Both the position numbers and the translations under genes were made by a program. A DNA stretch of 6,394 nt from Lysobacterales bacterium (GTDB taxonomy: Bacteria > Pseudomonadota > Gammaproteobacteria > Xanthomonadales > SZUA-36), in NCBI GenBank assembly GCA_009692275.1, contig SHZL01000162.1, positions 1 to 6,394 on the forward strand, given 5' to 3'. A model generated the notes under the pieces. That model saw nothing but the letters and a program-made list of their open reading frames with translations, ran no database searches and was not told where the DNA came from. Below, piece by piece: positions 1-5,689 of the stretch (within the stretch, counting starts at the first letter, position 1; every line of letters starts with the position of its first letter).

Positions 1-268
1 CTGCAAGTGCTGACAGGATGCGTCCCAGGTGTTCCACCCGTACGGTGGGAATCCCCAAAGCCGGCACGTCCGCGAGCCCATCGTGAATGACCACGCGTGC
101 ACCTTTGGCCTCGGCCTGCGCCGCATATTGCATGCCGTGAGCACTGCCGCCTTTCACGGCAACAAATGCCTCGCCCGGCAGGATCCTGCGCGAATCCATT
201 CCCAGACCTTCAAGAATCACCTGTGGTGGCGATTCACACCAACCTTCAAGCAAGCTGGCGAGACTCAT
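1..268 (-). CDS. murE: UDP-MurNAc-tripeptide synthetase, N-terminal fragment
   Basis: This is the start of MurE, the cytoplasmic ATP-dependent ligase that adds the third amino acid (meso-diaminopimelate in Gram-negatives) to UDP-MurNAc-L-Ala-D-Glu during peptidoglycan precursor synthesis. Eighty-nine codons are visible before the left edge cuts the gene; family members are close to 500 residues. The visible part is the UDP-binding domain: the DSRR motif at residues 25-28, then PGEAFVAVKG at 31-40 and a KGARVVI segment near 55-61, which match the family's N-terminal pattern of DSR followed by PGD-LFVA. The ATP-binding and amino-acid-selecting domains are outside the window, so substrate choice cannot be read. 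The ATG at 268 lies 8 nt after the ftsI stop, with only a G-rich stretch inside the ftsI end as a weak ribosome site, so translation is probably coupled to ftsI. ftsI followed by murE is the standard dcw order. Confidence 0.93.
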   Translation of the reverse strand, partial: MSLASLLEGWCESPPQVILEGLGMDSRRILPGEAFVAVKGGSAHGMQYAAQAEAKGARVVIHDGLADVPALGIPTVRVEHLGRILSALA

Positions 269-276
269 GGGGCAAC

Positions 277-2007
277 TCAATCCGCACCCCCGTCAATATC
301 GCCAATTGGCGTAGGGTCAGGTGCGGGCGATTGCGCCACGACCTCTGTATAGTTGTCCGGTGCGATATTCAGCAGGCGCAAAGCACCGCCCATGACGGTG
401 GAAAACAAGGGTGCGGCAACCAGGCCGCCATAGTATTCACCGGCACTGGGATCGTTGACCGTGACTATGGCCACGAGGCGGGGGTTGGTAGAAGGGGCGA
501 ACCCGGCAAAGGTTGCGACATAGCGCGACGCATAGCCAGCGGCACTGGCCTTGCGCGAAGTTCCTGTTTTGCCCGAAACACGGTAATTGCCCACGCGTGC
601 AGCCTTGCCAGTCCCTCGCTCCCCCGTCACGGTTTCCAGCATGGCAGCTACCTCGTGGGCATACTTGGGATCCATGATGGAAACCGCCGGGTTGCTGGCT
701 CCCTGCACCAGGCTGGGCCGCCGCAGGCGCCCCTCGTCCGCTATCGCGGCAAAGGCTTCGGCAAGTTGCAAGACCGTAACCGATACTCCGTATCCATAGG
801 AAAGTGTTGCCTGCTCCACTCGCCGCCAGTGGCGATAATTCCTCAGTACACCCGCGGATTCTCCCGGAAAACCACTGCCTGTGACTTCGCCGAATCCAAA
901 CCGGTCGTACACACTCCATAACTGTTCCGGTTCCAGTTGCAGGGCAAGCTTGGTGGCGCCGACATTGGACGACTTGGTAATGATGCCGGTGACGTCAATC
1001 AGGCCGTAGTTCTGATGATCACTGATGGTGTGACCGGACACACTAATGGTGCCCGGTGTTGTGTCGACCGGGGTCGTGGGGGTGACGATTCCCGCTTCGA
1101 GCGCTGCCGCAATCGAGAAGGTTTTCATCACCGATCCGGGTTCAAACACATCAGTGACGGCGCGGTTGCGCAGTCCTTCGCTGTCACTGCTGGGCTGATT
1201 GGGGTTGTAGGAAGGCTGGTTGACCATGGCCAGAATTTCGCCGGTCGCGATATCCAGTAGCACCACCGATCCTGAACTTGCCCCGTGCTTGAGCACGGTT
1301 TGCTTGAGTTCGCGGTAGGCCAGGTACTGCAATCGACGGTCGATGGTCAGGCTCAGGTCGTGGCCGTGTTCTGCCTCACGCAACACTTCCGAGTGCTCCA
1401 CCGTTCGGCCCAGCCGGTCCTTGATAACCCGCATCAGGCCCGGTTTGCCCTGTAACCAATCGTTGTAGGTCAACTCCAGTCCTTCCTGACCCACGTCGTC
1501 TATATTGGTGAAACCAATGATGTGCGCGGCAACTTCACCGGCAGGATAAAACCTGCGGTACTCTTTTTGCAGGTATACGCCGGGCAGGTCCAGGGCTTCA
1601 ATCGCAGCAGCAACGTCAGGGTGCAGGCGCCGGCGCAGCCATACAAATCCCTTTCCGGAACGCTGGTTAAGGTGGCGTTCCATTTCCTCGGCATCACTTT
1701 TCAGCACTGCAGCAAGAGGTGCAATATTTTCCGGCGCTTCCAAAAACTCACCAGGATTTACCCAGACCGAATCCACCGGTGTGCTTACCGCCAGCGGCTC
1801 TCCCGAACGGTCCACGATATTTCCCCTGCGGGTGGGAACTTCCAGCTCCCGCATGAACCTTGCCTCGCCCTGCCCTTGCAGGAACTCCGTTTCAGTTACT
1901 TGCAGATTCACGGCGCGTGCAATCAGTGCTACAGAACTCAACAGAAAGACCAGCAGAAATGCATACAGGCGACCAATCGGAGCCGCATTCTGGATTTCCT
2001 TGCTCAT
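277..2007 (-). CDS. ftsI: Peptidoglycan D,D-transpeptidase FtsI (PBP3)
   Basis: FtsI is the monofunctional class B penicillin-binding protein that crosslinks septal peptidoglycan in the divisome, working with FtsW and the FtsQLB complex. The 576-residue product is close to the E. coli length (588). A short cytoplasmic tail is followed by one membrane anchor at about residues 12-31. The class B dimerisation/pedestal region starts with RGNIVDRSGEPLA (61-73). The transpeptidase domain carries all three penicillin-binding motifs: SVMK with the nucleophile Ser292 and Lys295, SSN at 346-348, and KTGT at 480-483. The sequence after KTGT (SRKASAAGY) and the Pro-rich tail are ordinary for the family. 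The ATG at 2007 overlaps the ftsL stop by 4 nt (ATGA), implying translational coupling. The periplasmic catalytic domain is the target of beta-lactams. The identification is secure. Confidence 0.98.
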   Translation of the reverse strand: MSKEIQNAAPIGRLYAFLLVFLLSSVALIARAVNLQVTETEFLQGQGEARFMRELEVPTRRGNIVDRSGEPLAVSTPVDSVWVNPGEFLEAPENIAPLAAVLKSDAEEMERHLNQRSGKGFVWLRRRLHPDVAAAIEALDLPGVYLQKEYRRFYPAGEVAAHIIGFTNIDDVGQEGLELTYNDWLQGKPGLMRVIKDRLGRTVEHSEVLREAEHGHDLSLTIDRRLQYLAYRELKQTVLKHGASSGSVVLLDIATGEILAMVNQPSYNPNQPSSDSEGLRNRAVTDVFEPGSVMKTFSIAAALEAGIVTPTTPVDTTPGTISVSGHTISDHQNYGLIDVTGIITKSSNVGATKLALQLEPEQLWSVYDRFGFGEVTGSGFPGESAGVLRNYRHWRRVEQATLSYGYGVSVTVLQLAEAFAAIADEGRLRRPSLVQGASNPAVSIMDPKYAHEVAAMLETVTGERGTGKAARVGNYRVSGKTGTSRKASAAGYASRYVATFAGFAPSTNPRLVAIVTVNDPSAGEYYGGLVAAPLFSTVMGGALRLLNIAPDNYTEVVAQSPAPDPTPIGDIDGGAD

Positions 2008-2273
2008 GGTTGAACTACCAGGATGCGGATGTTTGCTGGCGTGCCCATGCCAAGATGATCACGCGCCGTACTTTCAATATTGCCGGCATCGCCCAGCCAG
2101 GCTTGCTCCAGTTGCAGGCGGCTCCATTCCGCGATGACATCATCGCGCTGGTTTTCCAACTCACCAAGGTGAACAGCCAGCTGGCGGCTTTGATGACGGG
2201 TATAGACGACCCCGAGCGCGCTGATGATTACAGCAGCGAGGGTAAGAACAACTATCAGTAACCGGTTGTTCAA
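2004..2273 (-). CDS. ftsL: Cell division protein FtsL
   Basis: FtsL is a small bitopic divisome protein that forms the FtsQLB complex and helps activate FtsWI. The 89-residue product has a membrane segment at about residues 4-23 and then a charged helical stretch (about 27-62) suited to the periplasmic coiled coil shared with FtsB. Its C-terminal region (about 62-85) includes a TARDHLGMGTP segment, similar to the end of other FtsL proteins. It is shorter than E. coli FtsL (121), mainly because there is almost no cytoplasmic tail. The start is TTG at 2273, not ATG: it overlaps the rsmH stop as TTGA and has a GGAG ribosome site 8 nt upstream inside rsmH. No in-frame ATG occurs just upstream. 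FtsL is poorly conserved in sequence, so the call rests on size, topology and its place between rsmH and ftsI. Confidence 0.92.
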   Translation of the reverse strand: MNNRLLIVVLTLAAVIISALGVVYTRHQSRQLAVHLGELENQRDDVIAEWSRLQLEQAWLGDAGNIESTARDHLGMGTPANIRILVVQP

Positions 2274-3199
2274 GCGATCTTCTCCGCGATCCGCATGACA
2301 GCACTGCGAGCCCGGGGATTGATGGCGAGTTCAGCTGGAGAAGGTTTAACGGCCTTGCCGATTGCCCGCAATGATGGCGTTGCGTCCGGATGCTCCGGAA
2401 TATTGCGGCGGACCCGGCCTGGTCGTGCGGCTTCTCGTATCGTCCGCTTGACCAGGCGGTCCTCCAAGGAGTGAAAACTGATTACTACCAGCCTTCCTCC
2501 AGGGCGCAACCCATTTATCGCGGCCTCAAGCCCCAGGGGCAAATCAGCCAATTCGTTATTTATTTTTATGCGGATTGCCTGAAAGCACCGTGTAGCCGGA
2601 TGCTTTTTTGGTTCACGACGGCCGCTCGTATCTTCGATCAACCTGGCCAATTGGCCGGTGGTTTCTAGCCGTCGTTGCTGCCGGGCCATAACGATGCTCC
2701 TGGCAATCCTGCGCGCATGGCGCTCCTCTCCGAACTCCCAAAACACTCGGGCTAATTCCCGTTCAGGCGCTTGTGCAATCCATTCTGCCGCCGTCACGCC
2801 CTGTAATGGGTTCATACGCATATCCAGCGGCCCATCTCCCATGAAGGAGAATCCCCGCTCCGGATTGTCCAGTTGGGGGGAAGAGACACCAAGATCCAGC
2901 AGGATCCCGTCCAGACCTCCCTTCGTTCCCCAATCCCGGACATAGCGTTCCATCTCCGCATAATTTCCCTGGACTATGGAGAAACGGGGATCATCCCCCA
3001 GCTTCTCAATTCCGGCTGCAACTGCTTCCGGATCCTTGTCCAGGGCCATCAGGCGGCCCTGCCCGGACAGCCGGCTCAAAATTGCCTGGCTATGTCCGCC
3101 CCTGCCAAAAGTGCCATCGAGATATTTCCCGTCTTCGCGAATGTCGAGCCCTGCCAACACTTCATCCAATAAAACCGGCTGGTGTTGATAATTGCCCAT
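2270..3199 (-). CDS. rsmH: 16S rRNA (cytosine(1402)-N(4))-methyltransferase RsmH
   Basis: RsmH (formerly MraW) uses S-adenosylmethionine to methylate N4 of C1402 in 16S rRNA, in the ribosomal P site. RsmI, encoded nearby, adds the 2'-O-methyl to the same nucleotide. The 309 residues match the family length (E. coli 313). Visible motifs are the N-terminal HQPVLLDEVL, the SAM-binding DGTFGRGGHS at 28-37, the acidic strand end LDKD at 53-56, LLDLGVSS at 100-107, then ERGFSF, the HPATRCFQAIRIKIN block at 200-214 and VISFHSLEDR at 239-248. All are characteristic of the MraW family. The ATG at 3199 has GGGA a few bases upstream as a plausible ribosome site. It lies 45 nt downstream of mraZ and overlaps ftsL by 4 nt, so it is part of the mraZ-led operon. 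Confidence 0.98.
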   Translation of the reverse strand: MGNYQHQPVLLDEVLAGLDIREDGKYLDGTFGRGGHSQAILSRLSGQGRLMALDKDPEAVAAGIEKLGDDPRFSIVQGNYAEMERYVRDWGTKGGLDGILLDLGVSSPQLDNPERGFSFMGDGPLDMRMNPLQGVTAAEWIAQAPERELARVFWEFGEERHARRIARSIVMARQQRRLETTGQLARLIEDTSGRREPKKHPATRCFQAIRIKINNELADLPLGLEAAINGLRPGGRLVVISFHSLEDRLVKRTIREAARPGRVRRNIPEHPDATPSLRAIGKAVKPSPAELAINPRARSAVMRIAEKIA

Positions 3200-3244
3200 T
3201 TATCCCGAAAAGCACCTCTGCTAACTGCACCCGCCTCTTTATAC

Positions 3245-3697
3245 TCAAAGCACCAGGCGGGACATCTCTTCCGACGCAGCCACGTTCATGCTGCGTTCTT
3301 CTTCTGCACGTTTCTGATTAAGGATCGCTTCGTTCCAGAGTTCGAAGCGGCTGCTCATCCCCATCATTACCACGCGTTTCTCCAACCCCGCTACCTGTCT
3401 CAAGGTCAGCGGCAACTGAATTCTTCCACTACCATCCAACTCAAGTGCCGTGGCACTGCCCACCAGCCTGCGCTGCAAGCTGCGGTGGCCAGGATTGAAG
3501 GTGCTGAGGCGCGTCACTTCGTCCCGTACCCGCTCCCATTCATTCTCCGGGTACAGCCACAGGGCACCGGAATCAAAAGCGCTGTAGGTGAGTACCATGC
3601 GGCCACTGCACTGCGCCTGGATAGAATCCCGGTAACGGACCGGAATGGCCAGGCGGCCTTTCCCATCCAGATTGATTGCAGTCTCACCAAAAAACAC
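3245..3697 (-). CDS. mraZ: Transcriptional regulator MraZ
   Basis: MraZ is the DNA-binding protein that heads the dcw cluster; in E. coli it represses its own promoter by binding TGGGN direct repeats. The 150-residue product contains two tandem AbrB/SpoVT-like swapped-hairpin half domains. The first has LDGKGRLAIPVRYR at residues 10-23, the second LDGSGRIQLP at 87-96 followed by LRQVAGL and the FELWNE signature at 118-123. The paired D-x-[KG]-GR motifs are the diagnostic DNA-contact elements. Length agrees with the family (E. coli 152). The start is GTG at 3697; the encoded MFFGETAINLDGKGR aligns with the usual MFRG...NLDSKGR beginning, and an AGGGG purine run lies about 9 nt upstream, so this start is well supported. 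It is the first gene after a strong promoter and a candidate autoregulatory operator. Confidence 0.97.
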   Translation of the reverse strand: MFFGETAINLDGKGRLAIPVRYRDSIQAQCSGRMVLTYSAFDSGALWLYPENEWERVRDEVTRLSTFNPGHRSLQRRLVGSATALELDGSGRIQLPLTLRQVAGLEKRVVMMGMSSRFELWNEAILNQKRAEEERSMNVAASEEMSRLVL

Positions 3698-3713
3698 TTT
3701 TGCCTACCCCTGA

Positions 3714-3740
3714 CTACACTATTTGCTACTTTTTCCCACT
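3714..3740 (-). promoter_or_regulatory. Candidate degenerate MraZ operator
   Basis: On the minus strand, between the predicted transcription start and mraZ, three heptamers begin exactly 10 bp apart: AGTGGGA (3740), AGTAGCA (3730) and AGTGTAG (3720). Known MraZ operators are direct repeats of TGGGN separated by 5 bp, which also gives a 10-bp period. Only the first unit is a full TGGGA match; the others keep AGT and lose the G run. Position and spacing suit autorepression by MraZ, but two of the three units are weak. Confidence 0.5.
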
Positions 3741-3747
3741 AATATGC

Positions 3748-3776
3748 ACGATAGTGGCTAAATAGCCTAATGTCAA
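3748..3776 (-). promoter_or_regulatory. Sigma70 promoter of the mraZ-dcw operon
   Basis: Read on the minus strand, a perfect -35 hexamer TTGACA (3776-3771) is followed by a 17-bp spacer and TATCGT (3753-3748), which matches the -10 consensus at 4 of 6 positions. Transcription should begin near 3741, leaving a leader of about 44 nt before the mraZ GTG. The spacer holds a perfect palindrome (3756-3767). The site fits the place where dcw clusters usually have their first promoter. It is called by eye and not tested. Confidence 0.72.
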
Positions 3777-3906
3777 GCGGGGCAAACACTTAGCGCTCCA
3801 GGAAGTTTCATTTGAGCACGGCGAGAAGGAAGCTAGCTGTCCGAATTCTGGCTGGTTTGGGCATTTAGTCGCGTATTTGGCACTGTGGGGCTCAACCGGG
3901 TGTTTA

Positions 3907-3945
3907 CTTTTGGAACACGCCGCGAATACCCCCCGGCAGTTCGCT
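3907..3945 (-). repeat. Diverged partial copy of the 3996-4099 repeat arm
   Basis: On the minus strand, 3929-3907 matches 4061-4083 of the plus strand at 19 of 23 positions, with a shared core of CGGCGTGT preceded by GTATTC. The similarity continues weakly upstream: GCGA (3945-3942), then GCC and a G run, if about 4 nt are gapped. The CAGGGATG motif of the other copy is replaced by a plain G run, and no 14-bp partner arm is found next to it. It looks like a decayed, inverted half copy. Confidence 0.6.
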
Positions 3946-3995
3946 CAGGTCGGTTTAGATCCTGTCGAAAGTGGAGTTCACTTCTGCGCAAGGGG

Positions 3996-4099
3996 CAGGG
4001 AGGGGAGAGTTCTTTCAGGACCGTCGCCAGCAGGGATGCTGGCGAGGAGCCTACAGGGATGTATTCACGGCGTGTCCTGAAAGAACTCACCGCTCCCTG
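3996..4099 (+). repeat. Structured inverted-repeat element with twin GGGA hairpins
   Basis: The element is bounded by a nested inverted repeat. CAGGGAG (3996-4002) pairs with CTCCCTG (4093-4099); after a symmetric 4-nt internal loop, GAGTTCTTTCAGGA (4007-4020) pairs perfectly with TCCTGAAAGAACTC (4075-4088). Inside are two hairpins: CGCCAGCA / TGCTGGCG (4025-4032, 4037-4044) and TACA / TGTA (4052-4055, 4060-4063), both closing on a GGGA loop, so CAGGGATG occurs twice, 24 bp apart. The inner part GTATTCACGGCGTGTCC resembles, from memory, short palindromic intergenic repeats found in many gammaproteobacteria. No transposase and no clear target-site duplication are visible. It may be a REP-like or MITE-like element or a structured RNA; which one is open. 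Confidence 0.8.
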
Positions 4100-4230
4100 A
4101 GCCCGGCGACTGTGCGCATGCAAACCAAGGCATGTCCGGAAGCAAATGCCCGGTTCAGCGGGACTCAAGCACAGCATCCGCCGGCCGCAATGGAGCTACC
4201 CGTGTGAAACTCAGGCTTGACCAAACGGAT

Positions 4231-4248
4231 AAAAAGTGGGAGTCGGCC
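4231..4248 (-). terminator. Probable rnpB 3' end and termination site
   Basis: On the minus strand the closing strand of the RNase P helix P1, GGCCGACTCCC (4248-4238), is followed by AC and five T residues (4235-4231). P1 forms with the far 5' end of the RNA and not with a local stem, so this is not a textbook hairpin terminator. The U tract directly after the mature end still suggests termination or 3'-end processing here. Confidence 0.45.
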
Positions 4249-4602
4249 GATAAGCCGGGTTCTGTCGCGGGCAATCATTCATCTGGGACTGCCGTCACCG
4301 GCAGCCTCAAGCAACCTACCCGAAAGCGCCGCGGGCAACGGCATTGCTTTCCTATTTGGTCTTGCTCCAGGTGGGGTTTACCTAGCCGCAGAATGTTGCC
4401 ACCTGCGCGGTGCGCTCTTACCGCACCATTTCACCCTTACCGGTCAAAACCTGGCGGCTTCGACTGGCGGTATACTTTCTGTTGCACTTTCCGTGGGCTC
4501 ACGCCCCCCAGGGGTTACCTGGCACCTTGCCCTATGGAGCCCGGACTTTCCTCTCCGCCGCAGCGTTTCCGCTGCCACGGAGCGATTGCCTGGCCGACTC
4601 CC
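4234..4602 (-). ncRNA. rnpB: RNase P RNA, bacterial type A (M1 RNA)
   Basis: This is the catalytic RNA of RNase P, which together with the RnpA protein removes 5' leaders from tRNA precursors. On the minus strand the universally conserved blocks appear in order: GAGGAAAGTCCGGGCTCC (4553-4536), CATAGGGCAAGGTGCC, the GTGCAACAGAAAGTATACCG region, GGTAAGGGTGAAATGGTGCG with TAAGAGCGCACC, AGCAAGACCAAATAGG, AGGTTGCTTGAGG, AGATGAATGATTGCC and ACAGAACCCGGCTTATCGG (4265-4247). Helix P1 is an uninterrupted 11-bp pairing of GGGAGTCGGCC (4602-4592) with GGCCGACTCCC (4248-4238), and this fixes the ends. The length of about 369 nt agrees with E. coli M1 RNA (377). The architecture is type A, as expected in Proteobacteria. 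The 5' end lies about 36 nt after the rsmI stop. The exact 3' end may be off by a few bases. Confidence 0.97.
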
Positions 4603-4638
4603 GCGACTATTGTCTCGCAGCAGCCTGGCGATTGATAG

Positions 4639-5550
4639 TCAAGCTTCACCTGGCCCCTGTTTGGCCGGACTTTCTTTGTCGGGGTACTCTTCTGCTGTTA
4701 GGGGCTGTTCCAGGCCAGACAGCTTTTGATAGAGCTCTCTCCGGTCAACACCGTATAGACGTGCCGCAACCCGGGCCGCCTGGCTGCCCGATAGATATTC
4801 CTGCAGAGCATGGCCCATTTCGATGGCCCGCGGCATTTGCTCATCCTGGTCCGGTTCAACTCCTGCAAGCAGGATGACAAACTCGCCTTTTTGCTGCATC
4901 GGGTCCGCGCCAAGCACCTGCTGCAGATGGCCCAGTTCGCCTCTAAGGGTCGTCTCAAAGCGCTTGGTCAATTCCCGGCAAATCACTGCAAGCCGCTGCG
5001 CCCCGAAAACTTGCGCTATGTCTTTCACACTGGCAAGCACCCGGTGGCTGGATTCAAAAAACACCAGGGTGCGTGACTCAAAGCGCAGGCGCTCCAGGCA
5101 GGTGGTGCGGGCGGCCTGCCTGGCTGGCAGAAATCCCTCGAAAACGAAACGATCGGTGGCCAGGCCGGCTATGGAAAGTGCGGCCGTTATTGCGCTGGGA
5201 CCGGGAATCGCCTTGATGGTGACGTTTGCCGCGATGGCCAGGTTCAAAAGGCGGTAACCCGGATCGGACAACAAGGGGGTTCCGGCATCCGAGACCAGCG
5301 CCACTGACTCCCCGGCACACAATCGCTTAACCAGTTGCGGTCCCACCGCGGACTCGTTGTGTTCGTGCAGAATCACCAGGGGTGTTTTGATGCCGAAGTG
5401 GTCGAACAACACCCGCGTGTGCCGGGTGTCTTCAGCAGCGACCACGCTGACATTGGAAAGGATATTGACTGCCCGGTAGGTCATGTCGTCCAGGTTGCCA
5501 ATGGGAGTGGCAACCACGAAGAGTTCTGCTATCGGCTTGTCGTTGTTCAT
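4639..5550 (-). CDS. rsmI: 16S rRNA (cytidine(1402)-2'-O)-methyltransferase RsmI
   Basis: RsmI transfers a methyl group from S-adenosylmethionine to the 2'-OH of C1402 in 16S rRNA, the same base that RsmH modifies. The protein belongs to the tetrapyrrole-methylase (SAM_MT class III) fold. Visible motifs are LFVVATPIGNLDD at residues 10-22, VVAAEDTRHT at 36-45, LVSDAGTPLLSDPG at 85-98, the SAM-binding IPGPSA at 115-120, EGFLP at 138-142 and KGEFVILLAG at 221-230. A C-terminal helical tail has QAARVAARLYGVDRRELY at about 257-274. I chose the ATG at 5550 (303 residues; E. coli about 286). The in-frame ATG at 5622 would add 24 residues of non-family sequence read through a tandem duplication and a hairpin. 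The ribosome site is weak (GGGAAC). The gene is followed by rnpB and faces away from lpoA. Confidence 0.95.
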   Translation of the reverse strand: MNNDKPIAELFVVATPIGNLDDMTYRAVNILSNVSVVAAEDTRHTRVLFDHFGIKTPLVILHEHNESAVGPQLVKRLCAGESVALVSDAGTPLLSDPGYRLLNLAIAANVTIKAIPGPSAITAALSIAGLATDRFVFEGFLPARQAARTTCLERLRFESRTLVFFESSHRVLASVKDIAQVFGAQRLAVICRELTKRFETTLRGELGHLQQVLGADPMQQKGEFVILLAGVEPDQDEQMPRAIEMGHALQEYLSGSQAARVAARLYGVDRRELYQKLSGLEQPLTAEEYPDKESPAKQGPGEA

Positions 5551-5579
5551 GCCTGTTCCCGTTCCGATAAGGCTGGCTG

Positions 5580-5598
5580 CCGGAAAGTCCCCTTCCGG
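5580..5598. repeat. Short inverted repeat upstream of rsmI
   Basis: CCGGAA (5580-5585) and TTCCGG (5593-5598) form a perfect 6-bp inverted repeat around a 7-nt loop, about 30 nt upstream of the rsmI ATG. It could be a hairpin in the rsmI leader or an operator. No T run follows on either strand, so it is not an intrinsic terminator. Confidence 0.45.
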
Positions 5599-5604
5599 AA
5601 AATT

Positions 5605-5636
5605 ATTATGAATCATCGGCATTATGAATCATCAGG
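5605..5636. repeat. Tandem 16-bp duplication in the rsmI-lpoA divergent region
   Basis: ATTATGAATCATC occurs at 5605-5617 and again at 5621-5633, giving a tandem repeat of period 16 whose last three bases differ (GGC, AGG). Each unit contains the near-palindrome ATGAATCAT. On the minus strand each copy supplies a CATAAT that could serve as a -10 hexamer for rsmI, but no good -35 lies 16-18 bp upstream of either. It may be a regulatory site or a simple slippage duplication. Confidence 0.7.
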
Positions 5637-5689
5637 GTGCCTGCTGAGGTATCATTTCGGTCTGCATACAAACCGGACCATACGCTGCA

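Larger units (their letters stand above)
3777..4233. other. Gene-free spacer between rnpB and the mraZ promoter
   Basis: About 457 bp without a supportable protein gene. Short open frames exist on both strands, but none has a convincing ribosome site, recognisable motifs or a plausible composition. The main one, on the minus strand at 3833-4177, reads through both arms of the repeat structure and is best explained by it. The region contains the inverted-repeat element at 3996-4099 and its diverged partial copy at 3907-3945. The stretches 3777-3906 and 4100-4233 show nothing I can name. Confidence 0.75.

Noticed and set aside
97..921. 274-codon plus-strand open frame antisense to ftsI
   Set aside because: It lies wholly opposite a certain ftsI. 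Its product is rich in Arg, Gly, Cys and His with no family motifs, which is typical of a shadow frame in GC-rich DNA.
3969..3983. AAGTG/CACTT inverted repeat in the spacer
   Set aside because: A 5-bp stem with a 5-nt loop is expected by chance in several hundred bases and has no supporting context.
3996..4099. CRISPR-like or insertion-sequence interpretation of the repeat element
   Set aside because: There are no regularly spaced identical repeats with unique spacers, no transposase gene, and no target-site duplication at the ends.
3833..4177. 114-codon minus-strand open frame in the rnpB-mraZ spacer
   Set aside because: It reads across both repeat copies, which explains its recurring RTRREY- and YSRRV-like segments. 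It has no ribosome site and no recognisable domain.
4609..4642. Promoter for rnpB formed by TTGACT (4642-4637) and GACAAT (4614-4609) on the minus strand
   Set aside because: The 22-bp spacer is too long for sigma70. A start for rnpB in this area is likely, but no hexamer pair is good enough to annotate.
4132..4877. Three overlapping plus-strand frames across rnpB and the end of rsmI
   Set aside because: They run antisense to RNase P RNA, whose conserved blocks are unmistakable. The translated sequence is a by-product of that RNA.
5551..5622. N-terminal extension of RsmI from an ATG at 5622
   Set aside because: The 24 added residues do not resemble the family and are encoded by the tandem duplication and hairpin. 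The internal Met at 5550 gives the usual N-terminus just before the ATPIGNL motif.
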